NCBI GenBank assembly: GCA_944375955.1 | Contig: CALWBE010000048.1 | Location: 1-37,897, forward strand | Source of the DNA: an uncultured Clostridia bacterium | Lineage (GTDB): Bacteria; Bacillota; Clostridia; Oscillospirales; CAG-382 | Length of the DNA stretch: 37,897 bases | Reading direction: 5' to 3' | Part shown: one piece after another, positions 35,732 through 37,897 of the stretch | Layout: each line of letters begins with the position of its first letter | How positions within the stretch are numbered: the stretch's first letter is position 1 | Notes under the pieces: generated by a model | What the model saw: only the letters and a program-made list of their open reading frames with translations | Databases searched by the model: none | Told to the model about the DNA's origin: nothing | Program-made: the position numbers and the translations under genes

Positions 35732-35766
35732 AAAAAAATAGGACATCGCATAAAGAGAGATGCCCT
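35732..35766 (-). promoter_or_regulatory. Terminator-like hairpin in the repA leader (possible attenuator)
   Basis: On the minus strand an 8-bp stem (35740-35747 with 35759-35766, one G-U pair) is followed by A and seven T (35732-35738), 30 bp ahead of the repA start. A transcript reaching repA from upstream must pass it. RepA_N plasmids control repA by antisense RNA and leader structure, so attenuation is plausible. Confidence 0.6.
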
Positions 35767-36010
35767 AAGATTTTGTGAAAGGTATTTACTTTTTTCTATA
35801 ATTGTGTTAAAATAAGTACATAATAATGCATTGAATTTGCTAATGGTTTGCTAATCGCTTGCTAATTTGAGCTTAAAAAACGATATGATATTAGCCAATA
35901 TCAGGTAGTACTCTGTAACATACAAAACCGTTATAAACCGCATGGTTGTGCGGATTTCAAGTAATTGTTAAACACGATAAAACACTACGGAAAATACGGT
36001 ACAGTTTGCT
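35767..36010. other. Non-coding right end of the ICE
   Basis: No gene is seen here. It contains three TTGCTAAT copies (listed separately), a hairpin GATATT/AATATC (35887-35902) and a hairpin CCGCA/TGCGG (35938-35953, loop TGGTTG). Short hairpins and direct repeats close to the tRNA scar are what is expected of an element end bound by an integrase and excisionase. Confidence 0.55.
35837..35866. repeat. Three TTGCTAAT direct repeats at 11-bp spacing
   Basis: TTGCTAAT occurs at 35837-35844, 35848-35855 and 35859-35866, an exact 11-bp period, so all three present the same face of the helix. They lie about 145 bp inside the tRNA scar, where arm-type binding sites of tyrosine integrases are found in other elements. 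Iterons for RepA are an alternative. Confidence 0.75.
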
Positions 36011-36052
36011 CCTAAGACTTAGTCATCGGTTCGACTCCGGTCGGGGGTGCCA
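36011..36052 (+). tRNA. 3' part of a tRNA gene: ICE attachment site (right junction)
   Basis: The plus strand has a T arm (ATCGG-TTCGACT-CCGGT, 36024-36040), an acceptor 3' strand CGGGGGT, G and CCA ending at 36052. Upstream, CTCCTAA fits an anticodon loop with CCU, hence perhaps tRNA-Arg, but no matching 5' half (which would start ACCCCCG) exists in the 70 bp before it. This is a remnant left by site-specific integration into the tRNA 3' end. The complete gene should lie at the other end of the element, left of the window. Confidence 0.8.
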
Positions 36053-36055
36053 CTA

Positions 36056-36101
36056 ATACCGCATATTTACTGAGTTTTCAGTATATGTGCGGTATTTTTT
36101 T
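36056..36101 (+). terminator. Intrinsic terminator of the original tRNA gene
   Basis: A long hairpin with arms ATACCG/CGGTAT, CATAT/ATATG and ACTGA/TCAGT (loop GTTT) spans 36056-36095, followed by seven T on the plus strand. It begins 4 bp after the CCA, so it belongs to the tRNA transcript and is the first chromosomal sequence past the ICE. Confidence 0.85.
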
Positions 36102-36237
36102 GTAAAAATATTTTTGATTATTAAGCAATTGTGCGTACTAATAACACTGCTTGCTTGACAGGTATTGGAAGTCCAGCCATAGCTATTCCACATAGCTGTG
36201 ACCGTTATGGAAATAGCCACATTTTTACGGTAAACAA
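36102..36237. other. Non-coding region with a small RHS core scrap
   Basis: No intact gene is seen. The bases GTGACCGTTATGG at 36198-36210 recur exactly at 36711-36723 at the head of the RHS fragment, where they encode the RHS core motif NGH on the minus strand. This stretch therefore probably contains a further decayed RHS piece. Confidence 0.45.
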
Positions 36238-36520
36238 TCAATATTCATCAAATATTCCCAACATTCTTCGAAAATCATCAAACCACTTTAAATCATATAT
36301 CGTTATATATTTTCTGCTAAAGTTATTTCTGAATTTACTGCGGCTGGCTAATTCTGCGTAAATGTCCCAATCATGGCAATCTATTTCATATTCATAACCT
36401 AAAAGGCGTCTTCTTCGCTTATTTCTTTTATATGCATTTCTCCTCGAATAATAAAATAAGTTGGTACATTATTCAAATATAAATCTGCATACACAATATC
36501 TTCAATATTTTTTCCTTTTT
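36238..36520 (-). pseudogene. Frameshifted gene remnant behind an RHS junction (possible immunity gene)
   Basis: Two frames read as one protein-like sequence. The first, from KGKNIEDIVYADLYLNN to HIKEISEEDAF, stops at 36399. The second, from LLGYEYEIDCHDWDIYAELA to FRRMLGIFDEY, stops at 36238. They meet near GCCTTTTAGG (36395-36405), so a one-base slip explains the break. The front lacks a start codon and begins at the point where the RHS core homology ends. By place and size it may be an old immunity gene of a lost RHS tip; no family is recognised. Confidence 0.5.
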
Positions 36521-36722
36521 GGGTTATAGTACCTCGCCATAAGATAATAAAGGCCTGTTTCGGAATCGTACCAATACGCGGCATTACATGCCCAAGCATA
36601 TCGGAACGGATTGCTGACTTCTTCTGCCGATGTCATTACAACACCGAAAGCATCGTATGTATAGCGGTTTACAGCGTTCTCTCCGCTGTCGATGAGTGCA
36701 ACCACACGCCGTGACCGTTATG
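36521..36722 (-). pseudogene. Orphan RHS core fragment
   Basis: The minus strand encodes VALIDSGENAVNRYTYDAFG and later YWYDSETGLYYLMARYYNP, the C-terminal core of RHS/WapA proteins. The DNA from 36521 is nearly the same as that at 37807-37890 of the RHS gene at the right edge. The frame is broken at the head (bases missing between NGHG and VVAL) and homology ends right after RYYNP, where the reading becomes KRKKY and stops. It is a displaced copy of the RHS core end. Confidence 0.8.
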
Positions 36723-36739
36723 GGGAAGCTATAATTTCC

Positions 36740-37123
36740 TCAATCTCTAAATCTTTTTAGATATATTACCCCTGGTACAAGCAGCATAATATCCCAAGCA
36801 AGCACCATGTATTCACTATAAGCAGTGGGCATTTTAAAAAATATAATTTCAACAGCTAACAGAATTGCAAATATTCGATATCCCCAACAAAGGATAAATG
36901 GTATTATCATTCTTTTGAAGCTTCCATATTTAAAAAGATACAGCAATCGTAATCTTTCAAACACATTATGCTTTATTATTTTTCGTCGAATTGTTTTATA
37001 CTTCTGATGCGGAAATTGAAATGAAAACACAATGTACACCATGGTATTAACAATAAACTCTGTTAACAAAACAACAAATAACGCCATTATTACCTTAAAA
37101 AACATGTTAGGTTCAATAATCAT
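36740..37123 (-). CDS. Integral membrane protein, candidate immunity protein of the RHS toxin
   Basis: A 127-residue protein with about three membrane helices (VIMALFVVLLTEFIVNTMVY at 11-30, MIIPFILCWGYRIFAILLAV at about 73-92, and AWDIMLLVPGVIYL near the end) and a basic cytoplasmic loop (PHQKYKTIRRKIIKH). No family is recognised. The ATG lies inside the last codons of the RHS gene (11-bp overlap) and AAGGGGA in that gene serves as its binding site. This toxin-then-partner order with coupled translation is typical of polymorphic toxin and immunity pairs; a membrane partner would suit a toxin that acts at or in the membrane. Confidence 0.65.
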   Translation of the reverse strand: MIIEPNMFFKVIMALFVVLLTEFIVNTMVYIVFSFQFPHQKYKTIRRKIIKHNVFERLRLLYLFKYGSFKRMIIPFILCWGYRIFAILLAVEIIFFKMPTAYSEYMVLAWDIMLLVPGVIYLKRFRD

Positions 37124-37897
37124 AAGCCAATCCCCTTAACTCATTTTTGACGTTTTTAGCCAACTCAGTTTCGGATATAATTTTATTTGCAGCATCAACA
37201 CCTCCTGCTTTAACAATTCCCTTTATTATTTCTCTCCACATAAGCGTACTAACAGATTTATAATAGTATGTTAAAGCCTTTGATATTTGTTTCGTGCTAC
37301 CATTGTTAATATGATACCGTATAGCATTTCCTATTCTTTTTATCGTCTGATTAGAAAGCGACTTTATCCCACTCACATTTGCAGAACCGCCAACAGCTCC
37401 GGCAATCGCTCCAATACTTGCAGACCAACCGATTTCTATCAAATCATATTCTTGGGATTCTCCCTTACTTATATTATAGGTTTGTTCTGCAATACTTTGC
37501 GTCGCACTGATTGCCGCATTTCCTGCAATCTGCACTACAAGTCCAGCTCCTGTTGCTGCGAGTGTTCCGCTTATCGCGCCGCCAACAACGGCTATCGCTG
37601 TTTTCCCAAAATCCACCTTGTCATATTTGGCATATTGGTAAATTGCACTACTGATTCCAGAAATAGCTGCCCCAACCACAGCACCTATAGCCAAATGCAA
37701 CCATTCGCCATTAGGGTCAATATATATAATCGGATTGTTATCACAATAAACATACCAATTATACCCGTCTCTTGCAGGATCTTCTGAAAGGAATCTTCCG
37801 TTGACAGGGTTATAGTACCTCGCCATGAGGTAATAAAGACCTGTTTCGGAGTCATACCAGTAGCCTGCGTATGTGAAGGGGTTTTCTACTGTTTCGG
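37113..37897 (-). CDS. RHS/WapA-type polymorphic toxin, C-terminal part (runs off right edge)
   Basis: The visible 260 residues start inside the RHS core: ENPFTYAGYWYDSETGLYYL, then MARYYNPVNGRFLSEDPARD, NWYVYCDNNPIIYIDPNGEW, the signature end of the RHS-repeat-associated core. Behind it comes the variable tip: a Gly/Ala-rich hydrophobic stretch (IGAVVGAAISGISSAIYQYA, GGAISGTLAATGAGLVVQIA) and a final about 80 residues (SLSNQTIKRIGNAIRY ... NELRGLAYDY), the likely toxin part, which I do not recognise. The N-terminal shell and signal lie beyond the window. It is chromosomal, not part of the ICE. Confidence 0.85.
   Translation of the reverse strand, partial: ETVENPFTYAGYWYDSETGLYYLMARYYNPVNGRFLSEDPARDGYNWYVYCDNNPIIYIDPNGEWLHLAIGAVVGAAISGISSAIYQYAKYDKVDFGKTAIAVVGGAISGTLAATGAGLVVQIAGNAAISATQSIAEQTYNISKGESQEYDLIEIGWSASIGAIAGAVGGSANVSGIKSLSNQTIKRIGNAIRYHINNGSTKQISKALTYYYKSVSTLMWREIIKGIVKAGGVDAANKIISETELAKNVKNELRGLAYDY

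Noticed and set aside
36011..36052. A complete functional tRNA
   Set aside because: No sequence complementary to the acceptor CGGGGGT and no D arm is found upstream, so only the 3' part is present.
36053..36241. Minus-strand frame of 62 residues next to the tRNA scar
   Set aside because: It runs through the tRNA terminator hairpin and has no binding site or recognisable content.

Overview
The window holds most of an integrative and conjugative element (ICE) of the Tn1549/CTn-like Firmicutes type, followed on the right by chromosomal DNA. The host looks like a low-GC, probably gut-dwelling member of the Clostridia (Bacillota). This rests on AT-rich sequence, strong GGAGG-type ribosome binding sites, S-layer homology (SLH) domains, and the gene set PrgI, Maff2, PcfB, DUF3848, DUF3789 and a CD1107-like NlpC/P60 protein. 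The species cannot be named from the sequence alone.

All ICE genes lie on the minus strand, so the element reads from right to left. Positions 36011-36052 are the 3' end of a tRNA gene (T arm, acceptor strand, CCA) on the plus strand, without its 5' half and followed by a factor-independent terminator. This is the expected scar of an ICE integrated into a tRNA 3' end, and it marks the right boundary. Just inside it are three TTGCTAAT repeats at 11-bp spacing. Next comes the maintenance module: a RepA_N initiator (34722-35702) with repeats inside its gene and a terminator-like hairpin in its leader, then ParA and ParB. A block of small ICE proteins follows (30913-33000).

The centre is one very large gene encoding an ArdC-like, MutS-I-like, N6-adenine methylase and SNF2-type helicase protein. 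It is interrupted by a 2329-bp group II intron (20772-23100) carrying its own reverse transcriptase. The intron ends can be placed to the base: it starts GTGCG, has a 34-nt domain V, a bulged branch-point A 7 nt from the end, and a 6-nt IBS1/EBS1 match. Predicted splicing restores an open frame for a protein of 2875 residues.

The transfer module runs from about 19.9 kb to 1 kb: DUF3848, an unknown protein, a candidate oriT, MobC, a MOBP-type relaxase, PcfB, a 1811-residue SLH surface protein with Cys-rich repeats, a DUF2007-like protein, a secreted InlB-repeat protein, the VirD4/TraG coupling ATPase, a Maff2 subunit, a TrbL/VirB6-like channel protein, PrgI, the VirB4 ATPase, a 48-residue Cys protein, a degenerate GGDEF protein, and an NlpC/P60 cell-wall hydrolase. 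A strong terminator at 982-1027 closes the module. To its left a separate promoter drives an XRE regulator and a SNF2-like helicase cut by the window edge. This is cargo and may belong to a defence locus. No integrase is in the window; it is expected beyond the left edge.

Right of the tRNA scar (36053-37897) the DNA is chromosomal and contains the end of an RHS/WapA-type polymorphic toxin locus: the C-terminal tip of an RHS protein entering from the right edge, an overlapping membrane protein that is a candidate immunity protein, and broken RHS core pieces joined to a frameshifted gene remnant.
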